From CALMKX01 sp036274895 (GTDB lineage Bacteria; Acidobacteriota; Thermoanaerobaculia; Multivoradales; SZUA-115): a stretch of DNA of 64,000 nt. Each line of letters starts with the position of its first letter. The first letter of the stretch is position 1. Below the pieces are notes generated by a model. The model made no database searches, had not been told where the DNA came from, and saw nothing but the letters and a program-made list of their open reading frames with translations. This document shows, piece by piece, positions 46,427-54,931 of this stretch. The translations under genes were made by a program, and so were the position numbers. The stretch spans positions 1-64,000 of the forward strand of contig DASUEU010000051.1 of NCBI GenBank assembly GCA_036274895.1. Direction: 5' to 3'.

Positions 46427-46716
46427 GGGCGGCGGCCTTCCGTGGTCGAAGCCTCTTCCTCTGCGGCCTCTGCCTCGAGGGCCCGACGCCAGGCCTCCTC
46501 CTTGAGCTCGGGCCAGGGCTTGTCGGGGAGGCTACCGCGGACGAAGGGAGCGAGGACGCCACGCAGGGACCGATCATGCTCGGGGGGCAGGAAACGGATC
46601 TCCACTCGGTCTCCCACCCGCTCCTGGATCGCCCTCGAGCCGGGCTCGACACCGAGGGCGTCGCGGATCTCCTTCTCGATCACCACCTGTCCCTTTGTCC
46701 CTACCAGTGTTGCCAT
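46423..46716 (-). CDS. AbrB/MazE-type antitoxin
   Basis: The N-terminal swapped-hairpin DNA-binding region is ATLVGTKGQVVIEKEIRDAL, the SpoVT/AbrB pattern. It is followed by GVEPGSRAIQERVGDRVEI. The C-terminal half is acidic and probably wraps the toxin. ATG 46716 has GAGGTGG at proper distance; GTG 46725 is an alternative. Inverted repeats upstream (46731-46788) are the probable autoregulatory operators. Confidence 0.88.
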   Translation of the reverse strand: MATLVGTKGQVVIEKEIRDALGVEPGSRAIQERVGDRVEIRFLPPEHDRSLRGVLAPFVRGSLPDKPWPELKEEAWRRALEAEAAEEEASTTEGRRP

Positions 46717-46730
46717 AGGAACCACCTCGT

Positions 46731-46788
46731 CGAGTAGGTTTCGTCAAGTCGGTATGACTCGACAAAAGAGTAGGACACGACCTACTCG
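46731..46788. promoter_or_regulatory. Inverted-repeat operators of the antitoxin-toxin operon
   Basis: CGAGTAGGT (46731-46739) and ACCTACTCG (46780-46788) are exact inverted copies 40 nt apart. A tighter palindrome GAGTAGG-ACACGA-CCTACTC lies at 46768-46787. So there are three copies of the GAGTAGG half-site within 58 nt, directly upstream of the antitoxin start. Two sites of the same half-site would suit cooperative, conditional repression by an AbrB-type antitoxin. Confidence 0.7.
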
Positions 46789-46907
46789 CCGTCAAGCCAT
46801 TCCGAGGTGCCAGCCAACTCGGGGAACCCGCCCGAACCTCTCCTGCCAGCACGCTGTCAGCAGGCTCGCGAGAGACTCCCTCGGTCACGACAACTCGAGG
46901 AGAGAGC

Positions 46908-47384
46908 ATGGACCTGAAAGCAGAAGCCTTGAACGAGGTCGAGATCAGCCGTCACTTCTTCGCCCGCACCACCGAATGCCTCGCGGAGGCGGACTCGGCC
47001 TTCCAGCCGGCTCCGGGGATGATGACGGTCGCCGGCCAGGTCGCTCACGCGGCCCACGCCATCGATTGGTTCCGCGAGGGGGCGTTCACCGGCGACTGGG
47101 ACATGGACTGGGAGGCGCAAGCGGTCGAAACGGCGAAGGTCACGTCGTTGACCACCGCCCGGCGCTGGCTGGAGGACGCTTGGGGTCGCTTGAGGGAGGC
47201 CGTCGAGGTCGCCACTGCCGAGCAGCTGGCGACCACGCTGCCGGACAACCCCATCCTCCCCGGCCGGCCCCTTTATCACGTCGTCGAGTCGATCGTCGAC
47301 CACACCGCGCACCACCGCGGAGCCCTGGCGGTCTACGCCCGGCTGCTCGGCAAGGTGCCGAAGATGCCCTACGGCGAGGACTGA
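46908..47384 (+). CDS. DinB-family protein
   Basis: A 158-aa four-helix-bundle protein of the DinB/YfiT superfamily. Metal-binding His residues are seen in QVAHAAHAIDW (about residues 44-54) and in VDHTAHHRGAL (about 130-140), which fits the HxxxH arrangement. DinB proteins often act as bacillithiol or mycothiol S-transferases or as isomerases; the cofactor is unknown here. It overlaps the convergent WYL regulator by 16 nt, a frequent pairing. ATG 46908 has GGAGAGAGC upstream. Confidence 0.88.
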   Translation: MDLKAEALNEVEISRHFFARTTECLAEADSAFQPAPGMMTVAGQVAHAAHAIDWFREGAFTGDWDMDWEAQAVETAKVTSLTTARRWLEDAWGRLREAVEVATAEQLATTLPDNPILPGRPLYHVVESIVDHTAHHRGALAVYARLLGKVPKMPYGED

Positions 47385-48067
47385 GCGGCCAGCTCTCGCT
47401 CGACGGCGTTGAGGTAGTCCGCGAGGGTCCGGCCGGGCTCGAGGGGGAAGGTCTCCGACAGGATCTCGTGGGCCCTGAAGCGGTCGACCCGGAAGTTGCG
47501 GAAGTCCTGCCGCAGCTCGCACCAGCCGATCAACAGCCACACCGGCGGGTGGAAGGCCAGGGCGAGGGGGCGCACGGTGCGCTCGCTCTCCCGGCCCTGC
47601 TCGTCGGCGTAGCCGAGGAAGAGCCGGCGGCGCTGCTGGATCGCCTCGCGCAGGGCCGAGAGAGGCAGGCGGTCCACCCGTCGTTCGCCGTAGGTCGGCA
47701 CGTAGAGACGGGTCTCCTCCACCAGGTGGCAGCGGTCGCGGGGCAGGGCCGCCTCCACCTTGGCCAGCAGCTCGGTGGCGGCCCGGGCGAGCTTCTCGTC
47801 CCCCCAGGCTTCGACCACCCTCGCTCCGAGCACGATGGCCTCGATTTCCTCGCGGTCGAACATCAGTGGCGGCAAGTCGAAGCCGCGCAGCTGGTAGCCC
47901 ACGCCGGCCTCGCCGGTGATCGGCACCCCGCTCGCCTGGAGGTCGGCGACGTCGCGGTAGATGGTGCGCTCGGAGACCTCCAGCCGCTCGGCGAGCTGGC
48001 GGGCCGTGGTCACCCGGCCGCGGCGCAGCTGGAGCAGGAGGCGGAAGAGGCGGTCGGCCCTGCGCAT
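47369..48067 (-). CDS. YafY-type HTH-WYL transcriptional regulator
   Basis: An N-terminal HTH_11 (RLFRLLLQLRRG ... TTARQLAERLEVSERTIYRDV, residues about 5-40) and a C-terminal WYL domain (about 140-230). The WYL motif itself reads as VWLLIGWCELRQDFRNFRVDRF. Such regulators sense ligands or damage and control neighbours. DinB-family genes are common companions. It is convergent with the DinB gene. ATG 48067 gives the usual length of about 232 aa. Confidence 0.93.
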   Translation of the reverse strand: MRRADRLFRLLLQLRRGRVTTARQLAERLEVSERTIYRDVADLQASGVPITGEAGVGYQLRGFDLPPLMFDREEIEAIVLGARVVEAWGDEKLARAATELLAKVEAALPRDRCHLVEETRLYVPTYGERRVDRLPLSALREAIQQRRRLFLGYADEQGRESERTVRPLALAFHPPVWLLIGWCELRQDFRNFRVDRFRAHEILSETFPLEPGRTLADYLNAVERELAAQSSP

Positions 48068-48083
48068 GCGGTCGCGGTGGGGC

Positions 48084-48629
48084 TCAGACCGTGGCCGTGG
48101 CCCCGGGCGGCCCCGGCTCCACGAGCACGGCCTCCGCAGCCCGCACCCGGATCCCCGAAGGCAGGTCGCGGGTGACCACGGCGTTGGCCCCGACTTTGAC
48201 GTCGTCGCCCAAAGTGACGGCGCCGATCACCGCCGCGTTGGCGCCGAGAAAGACCCGATCCCCGATCACCGGCATCTCGCGCACCCGCGAGGACGATGGC
48301 GAGCCGATGGTGGCACCGTGCAGCAGCAGGGCATCCTGCCCCACCTTGGCGTAGCCGCCGACCACCAAGCCCACGCCGTGGGAGATCTTGAGCCCCGGGC
48401 CGATTTCCGCCCCCGGGCTGATCTCTGCACCGGTGACGAAGGTCCCCCAGCGCGCCAGCAGGGGAGGCAGCAAGGGCACGCGCTTGACCCTGAACCAGCG
48501 TGCCAGGCGATAGATCACCACCGCCTGGAAACCGTTGTCGAAGAGAGCAGCCTCGAGCAGCCGCCGCCAGGAGGGAGGCCGTCCCTCCTGGCCCAGGCGG
48601 TCGAGGTCGCGATTGAGGTTGGGGAACAT
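48084..48629 (-). CDS. CysE-like serine/sugar O-acetyltransferase (left-handed beta-helix)
   Basis: A hexapeptide-repeat acyltransferase. The repeats run from GTFVTGAEISPGAEIGPGLKISHGVGLVVGGYAKVG-type coils (about residues 60-100) to VTLGDDVKVGANAVVTRDLP (about 145-164). The catalytic-type His is in KISHGVGLV. The N-terminal helices (about 1-55) resemble serine acetyltransferase. It may make O-acetylserine, or acetylate a glycan as the last gene of the glycosyltransferase run. ATG 48629 (MFPNLNRD) is used; GTG 48647 is an alternative. Confidence 0.83.
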   Translation of the reverse strand: MFPNLNRDLDRLGQEGRPPSWRRLLEAALFDNGFQAVVIYRLARWFRVKRVPLLPPLLARWGTFVTGAEISPGAEIGPGLKISHGVGLVVGGYAKVGQDALLLHGATIGSPSSSRVREMPVIGDRVFLGANAAVIGAVTLGDDVKVGANAVVTRDLPSGIRVRAAEAVLVEPGPPGATATV

Positions 48630-48665
48630 GGGATGGCGGCCGGCCACACCGCGGAGACGGCGGGG

Positions 48666-49580
48666 TCACTCCTCGTCGTAGCGGGGAGGCTTGGGTAGCT
48701 CGACGGAGAAGCCCGCGCGGTAGCCGCGCAGCTTGGCGGTGACCGCGCGCTGGTTGCCGCGGGTGAGCTCGCGGCCGAAGGCGAGGGGCATGGCCAGGAG
48801 GATGATCGCCACGGCCAGGGCCTTCTGCCAAGGCCGGGCGTAGCGCCGGATGAAGATCGCCGTCGAGCGGGCGCTGTGGAAGTTCTTGCCCGGCTTGTAG
48901 CCGCCGGTGGTCACCGAGACCTTGTGCCAGAGCTTCGCCCGGTGGGCGAAATAGCAGCGATACCCCCGCTCCAGAGCGCGCCAGCAGAAGTCCGCGTCCT
49001 CGAAGCAGAGCTCGTAGAGGGGATCCCAGTAGCCGATCGCCGCCACCACCTCGCGGCGTACCAGCATGGCGCAGCCGTTGATGAAGTCGACCTCCTCGTC
49101 GCGGTCCCACTGTCCGCGGTCGCGCTCGCTGCGCGCCCGGTCCTTGGTCACCGCCTCGCGGAAGCCCATCCACCCGCCCACCGACCACAGCTTGTCGCGT
49201 TCGCCGAAGTAATAGCACTTGGGGCCCACGATGCCGATCGATGGGTCGCTCTCGGCCACCTTCACCAGTTCGGCAACCATGTCCGGGGCGACCTCGATGT
49301 CGTTGTTCAGGATCAGCAGGTAGTCGTAGCCCCGCGCCATGGCCCAGCGCATGCCCAAGGTGGCACCGCCCGAGGGGCCGAGGTTGACCTCGGTGCGCAG
49401 CGTCGTCACCGCCGGGAAGGCGGCGGTGATCGCCTCCGCGGTGCCGTCGGTCGAGCCGTTGTCCACCACCAGCACGTCACAGGCCGGGTAGTTCTGGCCG
49501 AGGAGACTGGGCAGGGCCGCCAGGGTCAGCTGCCTACCCTCGTAGCTGAGGACGATCGCGGCCACCCGCGGGGCGCTCAT
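48666..49580 (-). CDS. Family 2 glycosyltransferase (rhamnosyl-transferase-like)
   Basis: A 304-aa GT-A enzyme. Donor-binding motifs are VLSYEGRQLTLAALPSLLGQN, VVDNGSTDGTAEAI (about 38-51) and ILNNDIEVAPDM (about 90-101). The second part FINGCAMLVRREV and YWDPLYELCFEDADFCWRAL (catalytic base region) is typical of the GT2 rhamnosyltransferase branch. A hydrophobic segment near the C-terminus (about 250-268) may associate with membrane. ATG 49580 overlaps the asnB stop (ATGA). Confidence 0.9.
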   Translation of the reverse strand: MSAPRVAAIVLSYEGRQLTLAALPSLLGQNYPACDVLVVDNGSTDGTAEAITAAFPAVTTLRTEVNLGPSGGATLGMRWAMARGYDYLLILNNDIEVAPDMVAELVKVAESDPSIGIVGPKCYYFGERDKLWSVGGWMGFREAVTKDRARSERDRGQWDRDEEVDFINGCAMLVRREVVAAIGYWDPLYELCFEDADFCWRALERGYRCYFAHRAKLWHKVSVTTGGYKPGKNFHSARSTAIFIRRYARPWQKALAVAIILLAMPLAFGRELTRGNQRAVTAKLRGYRAGFSVELPKPPRYDEE

Positions 49581-51523
49581 GGCAGGGCCCTCTGGTGGCT
49601 CGCCCCGAGGATCCGGGACGGCAGAGGCACTACCTCCCTCGCCATCAGACCGGAGGTGTCCAGCCCGACCGCCTCGAGCCAGCGGGCACAGACCAGCGTC
49701 CGCCACAGGGGGTAAGAGTCGTCACCCCGGCCGGTCCGGTGGATCTCGAAGCGGTGGCCGGCCTCGAAGCGGTCCACCAGCCCCCAGACGGGGTGGCTGG
49801 AATCGGCGATCAACCGCTCGAGCTGCGGGGCCAGATCGGTCTTGAGCCAGCGGGCGAGGGGGACGCCGAAGCCACGCTTGGGCCGGTCCAGCAGCTGCCG
49901 GGGCACGTGGCGGTAGGCCAACTGACGGAGCAGGAGCTTCTGCTCGCGACGCCCGATCTGGAACTGGCTGGGCACCCTGGCGGCCAGCTCGGCTACCTCC
50001 TGGTCGAGCAGGGGACAGCGAACCTCCAGGGCGTGGCGCATCGAAGCCCGGTCCACCTTCACCAGCACCTGGTCGGGCAGGTAGTTGTCGAGGTCGACGG
50101 CCCGACAGCGGTCGAGGTAGGCCAGCCCGGCCCGGTCCTGAAAGTCGCGGGCGATCTTCTGCTCCCGGGCCGAGCCCAGGGCCTCCCGCACGGCAGGGCG
50201 CAGCATCTCCAGGTGGTCGGAGGAGAAGCCGAGGGCATGGAGATAGAGCTCGGAGCCGCTCCGGGATCCGCGGTCGAGGGCCCGGCGCAGATAGGCCCCG
50301 GGCGGGAAGAGGTGAGCCGCCCCCCGGGCCGCCGCCCGGCCGGCGGGAGTCGCCAGGCGGGACAGCTGGGCCAGCTTGCCGCTCGCACGGTAGCGGTCGT
50401 AGCCGAAGAAGAGCTCGTCCCCGCCGTCGCCGGAAAGGGCCACCGTCACGTGCTGGCGGGTCGTCTTGCAGAGCAGGAAGGTGGGGATGGAGGAAGGGTC
50501 ACCAAAGGGCTCGTCGTAGACCGCCGCCAGCTCGGGCAGCAGGGCCACGGCGTCGGCCTCGACGATCTCCTCGTGGTGTGACGTACCCAGGTGGTCGGCC
50601 ACGGCCCGGGCGTAAGGGGCCTCGTTCCAGCGCGGGTCGGTGAAACCGATCGCGAAGGTCGAGACCGCCTCCGTGGCGTGGCGTGCCATGTAGGCCACGA
50701 TCAAGCTCGAGTCGATGCCCCCAGAGAGGAAGGCACCCAGGGGCACGTCGGCGATCATGCGCAGGCGTACGGCCTCGGACAGCCGGGCGTCCAGCTCCTC
50801 GGCGAAGGCCCCGGCGTCGAGACGGGGATCCGGGTCGGGCTCGAAGCGCCAGTAGCGCTCGACTGCAAAGCGCAGAGGAGAGCCGTCGAGGTCGAGCGAG
50901 AGACAGCAGCCAGGAGGCAGGCGGCGGACCTCCCGCCAGATCGAGCGCTCCCCCGCCACGTTGCCGAAGGCGAAGAACTCCCCCAAGGCGGCGAGGTCGA
51001 GGTCCGAAGAGATCTCGGGCAGGCGCCTCAGGGCTTTGATCTCGGAGGCGAAGGTGAAGCCTTCCGCGGTCGCCCGGTAGTAGAAGGGCTTCTTGCCCAG
51101 GCGGTCGCGGGCCAGGAAGACCCGACGGCGGGCGAGGTCCGCGACCACGAAGGCGAACATCCCGCGCAGGCGCCCGACCACCGCGGGCCCCCACTCTTCC
51201 CAGCCGTGGGCGATGGCCTCGGTGTCCGATTGGGTGCGGAAGCGATGGCCCCTCGCCTCCAGCTCGGCGCGCAGGGCCTGGAAGTTGTAGATCTCGCCGT
51301 TCAGGATCACCTGGACGGTACCGTCCTCGTTGCCGAGGGGCTGGTCCGCAGAGCGGGAGAGGTCGATGATCGCCAGCCGGCGGTGGCCCAGGCCGAGGTT
51401 GCCTTCGATCAAGACTCCGCCGGCATCCGGCCCCCGATGGCGGAGGCTTTCGGTCATGGCCGAGAGCACCGCCTCGTCGGGTCGCTCTCCGGGGCGGACG
51501 ATCAAGCCGGCGATGCCGCACAT
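49577..51523 (-). CDS. asnB: Asparagine synthetase (glutamine-hydrolysing)-like amidotransferase
   Basis: Transfers ammonia from glutamine. The N-terminal glutaminase domain starts MCGIAG with Cys2 as nucleophile and contains RHRGPDAGGV, LNGEIYN and SDTEA. The C-terminal ATP-pyrophosphatase domain has the SGGIDSS PP-loop (about residues 268-274) and LSGDGGDELFFGY (about 369-381). Length (648 aa) is close to the usual 550-640. AsnB-type genes occur often in surface polysaccharide loci, where they amidate an uronic acid or a glycan substituent rather than aspartate; here a glycosyltransferase lies on either side. Confidence 0.92.
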   Translation of the reverse strand: MCGIAGLIVRPGERPDEAVLSAMTESLRHRGPDAGGVLIEGNLGLGHRRLAIIDLSRSADQPLGNEDGTVQVILNGEIYNFQALRAELEARGHRFRTQSDTEAIAHGWEEWGPAVVGRLRGMFAFVVADLARRRVFLARDRLGKKPFYYRATAEGFTFASEIKALRRLPEISSDLDLAALGEFFAFGNVAGERSIWREVRRLPPGCCLSLDLDGSPLRFAVERYWRFEPDPDPRLDAGAFAEELDARLSEAVRLRMIADVPLGAFLSGGIDSSLIVAYMARHATEAVSTFAIGFTDPRWNEAPYARAVADHLGTSHHEEIVEADAVALLPELAAVYDEPFGDPSSIPTFLLCKTTRQHVTVALSGDGGDELFFGYDRYRASGKLAQLSRLATPAGRAAARGAAHLFPPGAYLRRALDRGSRSGSELYLHALGFSSDHLEMLRPAVREALGSAREQKIARDFQDRAGLAYLDRCRAVDLDNYLPDQVLVKVDRASMRHALEVRCPLLDQEVAELAARVPSQFQIGRREQKLLLRQLAYRHVPRQLLDRPKRGFGVPLARWLKTDLAPQLERLIADSSHPVWGLVDRFEAGHRFEIHRTGRGDDSYPLWRTLVCARWLEAVGLDTSGLMAREVVPLPSRILGASHQRALP

Positions 51524-51524
51524 T

Positions 51525-52643
51525 TCAGGCCGATTCTCCCACAGCTTCGAGCAGCAGGGCCTGCCAACGGGGCAGCACGGCCGCCAGGTCGAAGAGACGC
51601 CGGGCTCGCTCCCGCGCCGCCCGGCCCATCTCCAGGAGCTGCGGCCGGTCGGCGAGCAGCTGCCGGGCCTCCCAGGCCAGGACTCCGGCCTGCCCGGGCG
51701 GCACCAGCCGGCCGGTCACGCCCTCCTCGACGATCTCGTCCGGGCCGTAGGGGCACGAAGTGGCGAGGGCCGGCACTCCCAGGCCCTGGGCCTCGATCAG
51801 GGCATTCGGCAGGCCCTCGAAGTCGCTGGTCAGCAGGAACAGATCCGCCTGGGCGAGCAGGGGAAAGGGGTTCGCGACGAAGCCCAGCTGCTCCACGGCG
51901 TCGCCCAGCTCGAGCTTCTCGACCTGCCGCTCGACCGCCTCGGCCAGCGGGCCGCTGCCGCAGAGCCAGAGCCTCGCATCCACCTCCTGGCGCAGCCGAG
52001 CCAGGGCCTCCAGGGCCAGGAGGGGCCGCTTCTGGGGCGTCAGCCGCCCCACCCAGATCAGTCGCGCCTCCTCCTCGCCTCGCCGGTGCGTGGGCGGCGC
52101 AGCGGCCAGGGAGTCCAGGGCTGCGAAGTCGGTGGGGTTGGGCAGCACCCGCAGCCGTGGGGCGAGCTCGGGGTACTCCCGGGCCACGGCCTCGGCCATG
52201 CGTGCCGAGTTGCTGACCACGAAGCGAGCCCGTGGATAGACCCGCTCGGCCCACAGCCGCTGCCACCAGGGCTCGGCGAGCTCGGGCGCGTTGCCCACCC
52301 GGGCCACCCAGGCCGGTGGCTCCGGCCGCCGCCACAGGGCTCCGCCCGCCAGGCAGTTGGTCGAGAGCACGTTCGAGAGCACCAGGTCAGGGGCCAGCTC
52401 GGCCAGGTGGCGGCGCGTGGCGAGGACGGTGCGCGGCAGGTCCAGGGGCCCCCGGTAGCCGAGCACCGAGACCGGTACGTCCGCCGGTACCTGGTAGGTG
52501 CGCTCCGCCGTGGCGGCGAGCACCGAGGGGTGGAAGCGCCGGCGGTCGAGGTGCCGCACCAGGGTGCTGGCGAAACGCTCCGCTCCCCCGCCGGTGAGGG
52601 AATGTGTGAGCACCACCAGCTTGCTCGGCCGGCCCTCAGACAA
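51525..52643 (-). CDS. Family 4 glycosyltransferase (GT-B)
   Basis: A 372-aa GT-B enzyme. N-terminal VLTHSLTGGGAERFAS (about 10-25) and C-terminal GRLTPQKRPLLALEAL (about 194-209), followed by the EX7E signature in SDFEGLPNALIEAQGLGVP (about 273-290). It uses a nucleotide-sugar donor of unknown type and probably acts on the cytosolic face. The TTG start at 52643 overlaps the stop of the upstream membrane protein gene, with GGAGG at about 10 nt; no ATG lies near. Confidence 0.88.
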   Translation of the reverse strand: MSEGRPSKLVVLTHSLTGGGAERFASTLVRHLDRRRFHPSVLAATAERTYQVPADVPVSVLGYRGPLDLPRTVLATRRHLAELAPDLVLSNVLSTNCLAGGALWRRPEPPAWVARVGNAPELAEPWWQRLWAERVYPRARFVVSNSARMAEAVAREYPELAPRLRVLPNPTDFAALDSLAAAPPTHRRGEEEARLIWVGRLTPQKRPLLALEALARLRQEVDARLWLCGSGPLAEAVERQVEKLELGDAVEQLGFVANPFPLLAQADLFLLTSDFEGLPNALIEAQGLGVPALATSCPYGPDEIVEEGVTGRLVPPGQAGVLAWEARQLLADRPQLLEMGRAARERARRLFDLAAVLPRWQALLLEAVGESA

Positions 52644-54873
52644 CGGCGTCGGCCTCCGTCGGCCCTTCGCTCGCGACCTCGACCGGAGCGCGGTACACCG
52701 CCTCCGTCTCCTTCTCCGAGAACCACGAGACGTGCTCCAGCACCGGCTCGATCTCCAGGGTGTAGCGACCCGGCAGGGCCGGCGCCTGCACCTCCAGCGT
52801 CACCGCCGCCTCGGCGCCGGGTGCCAGAGGCAGCGGCAGCTCGGCACGGCGGCCGTCGTCCGGCAGGCGGCGGCCGTCCTCACCGCTCCAACGGTAGGCG
52901 AGCTTGACCCGCGCCGAGCCGGTGGCGGCCCAGGTCACGCTGCTGGCATTCGCAAGCCGCACGGGCACCTCGATGCGCTGTCCCGGCGCCAGCCGGGCCG
53001 GCACGCTGACGCTCTTCCAGGTGACCGAGTAGACGTCCGCCGCCACCGCCGCCGGGTCCCCGAGCAGGGACAGGCGCACGCCGAGGAAGAAGTTCTCGGC
53101 CAACTGGTCGTCCTGGGCAAAGCCCGGGCAGAGGTTGGGCGGCAGCCAGCGGGTCCAGGGGCGGTTGCGGCCCGTCGCGGGGAAGACCTCCAGCCGGTAG
53201 TAGTGGAGAGTGCCGCCCGGCACCCGCCGCGTGCGATCCGCGGCTTTGGGTGCCAGCTCCAGCCGGGCCGGCACGTCCGCCCCGAGGTGCAGCTCCTGCT
53301 CCTCTCCCCCGAGCGAGAGGCTCACCCGGTTGTCCGGCGCCGGGCTTTCGAGCTCGAAGAGCAGGCGCGAGAGGGGGCGTGGGCTCTGGAGCCAGAGCTC
53401 CTGGCGCGAGGCACCCCGCAGCCACATCGTCTCGCCCTGGGGCAGGAACACGTCCCGCCGGCCGCGCACGGAGACGTCGCCGAGCTCCAGCTTGTCGTAG
53501 CCCGGCACCTCGCGCAGGGTCAGCTCCAGGGGGAAGTAGCGGAAGGGGGCGTTCCTGACGTGGGATTGCAGGGTGGGCTCCGGCCCGCCGGCGCCGAAGG
53601 GGGTGAACAGGATCGGTCCCACGAAGAGCCCGGCCAGGGCGTAGCCGGCGAGCGTCGGAGTCGGTGTGACCTTGCGCACCAGGAAGAGGAAGGCCGGCAG
53701 CACGCAGACGTAGTAGCGGTTGCCCACGAAGCCGCCGCCCCCCTGCCAGTTCTCGGTGATGTAGACCAGAAAGAACAGCGCCACGGCCGCCAGAGCGGCG
53801 AGGGTCAACCAGCCTTCGCGGCTGCGCCGGTTGCGCAGCAGGAACAAGAGCAGGGCCACGGGCACGAAGGGGGCGTAGAGGAAGAGTCCGGCGTGCCGGC
53901 CGAAGACGAAGTAGCCGAGGTTCATGCCCAGCTTGCCCCAGTCCACTTCGGGGATGCGCAGCACCCAGGTCCAGGCGCCGCCGGTGCCCATCAGGGGCTT
54001 GGGGACCGTCTGGCCGGGGGCCGCGGCGGCGCCCTCGGGGGCGATCGGCACCCGGCCCGGCTCGCAGACGATGACTCCCTGCCGGCGCACCCCGAGATAG
54101 CTGGTGGGGTGGCCGGTCAAGGCCACCGCCAGCCCGGCTGCCGCCGCCAGGGTGACGGCCCCGCCCCCGGCGAAGGCGACCAGGGGCTTCCACTGCCGGC
54201 GCAGCAGGCAGATGCCCACCACCGGCAGAGCCAGGGCGAGGTAGATCGGCTTGTTGTACACCGCCAGGGCGAGGGCCGCCCCGGACAGGGCCGCCTGCCC
54301 CAGGGGCAGGGGCGGATCCTCGCCCGCCTCGCCGGCGCGAAAACGATGGAACGCCAGGAACAGGCAGGCCGCCACCCCGAACATGTTGAAGACCTCGGGG
54401 TGCAGCCAGAAGACGTACGAGAAGCTGTGCGAGAGCAGGAAGAACCCGGCCGAGAAGAGCAGGGCCAGCCAGGGTGGGTTGAAGCGCGAGAGGTAGACCG
54501 CCCCCATGGCGACCATGGCCACCAGCATCAGCATGTTGAAGGCGATCAGGCCGTTGCCGCCGTAGAGCCGGGCGAAGGGGGCGGCGAAGAGGGAGTAGAG
54601 GTACGGCTTGCCGAAGTAGGCCGTCTGCCAGGCGTCGTCGGTCATCAGGATCAGGTTGTCAACGCGGCGGAAGGGGAACTCCTGGAACAGACGATCGGCG
54701 TCCTTGGCCTCGGCGCGCAGGTCGCGGTCGTAGGCCAGGGACAGGGCCATCAGGTAATAGGCCGGCTCGTCCGACTTCAGCCCCGCCGGCAGGCCGGGCT
54801 TGCCGAGAGTCAAGGGGAAGAGGACGAGGAAGAAGGAGAGGGCCAGGAAGGTCCAGACGGCGCCGCGCTTCAC
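52636..54873 (-). CDS. Large GT-C-type membrane protein with C-terminal beta domain
   Basis: About 745 aa. The N-terminal half has roughly ten membrane segments; the first follows MKRGAVWTFLALSFFLVLFPL. The first loop contains SDEPAYYLMALSLAYDRDL, an acidic DEP-type motif like the catalytic Asp of GT-C (GT39/GT83-like) polyprenyl-sugar enzymes. A long periplasmic beta-rich C-terminus (about 500-745) follows, ending in a domain with PGRYTLEIEPVLEHVSWF. It probably uses a polyprenyl-phosphate sugar made by a GtrB-type enzyme. GTG 54873 is preceded by TATATT (54885-54880), 6 nt away, with no ribosome site; leaderless translation is likely. It heads the minus-strand glycan run. Confidence 0.82.
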   Translation of the reverse strand: MKRGAVWTFLALSFFLVLFPLTLGKPGLPAGLKSDEPAYYLMALSLAYDRDLRAEAKDADRLFQEFPFRRVDNLILMTDDAWQTAYFGKPYLYSLFAAPFARLYGGNGLIAFNMLMLVAMVAMGAVYLSRFNPPWLALLFSAGFFLLSHSFSYVFWLHPEVFNMFGVAACLFLAFHRFRAGEAGEDPPLPLGQAALSGAALALAVYNKPIYLALALPVVGICLLRRQWKPLVAFAGGGAVTLAAAAGLAVALTGHPTSYLGVRRQGVIVCEPGRVPIAPEGAAAAPGQTVPKPLMGTGGAWTWVLRIPEVDWGKLGMNLGYFVFGRHAGLFLYAPFVPVALLLFLLRNRRSREGWLTLAALAAVALFFLVYITENWQGGGGFVGNRYYVCVLPAFLFLVRKVTPTPTLAGYALAGLFVGPILFTPFGAGGPEPTLQSHVRNAPFRYFPLELTLREVPGYDKLELGDVSVRGRRDVFLPQGETMWLRGASRQELWLQSPRPLSRLLFELESPAPDNRVSLSLGGEEQELHLGADVPARLELAPKAADRTRRVPGGTLHYYRLEVFPATGRNRPWTRWLPPNLCPGFAQDDQLAENFFLGVRLSLLGDPAAVAADVYSVTWKSVSVPARLAPGQRIEVPVRLANASSVTWAATGSARVKLAYRWSGEDGRRLPDDGRRAELPLPLAPGAEAAVTLEVQAPALPGRYTLEIEPVLEHVSWFSEKETEAVYRAPVEVASEGPTEADAVV

Positions 54874-54879
54874 GGCAGG

Positions 54880-54923
54880 AATATAGCGCGGATCCCTGAG
54901 GACCCAGAGCCCTGTGCTATGTT
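54880..54923. promoter_or_regulatory. Divergent -10 elements, both placed for leaderless mRNAs
   Basis: Minus strand: TATATT at 54885-54880, six nt before GTG 54873. Plus strand: TATGTT at 54918-54923, eight nt before ATG 54932. The 58-nt region between the two start codons has no Shine-Dalgarno sequence for either gene and no clear -35 match. Confidence 0.5.
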
Positions 54924-54931
54924 GCGCCGGC

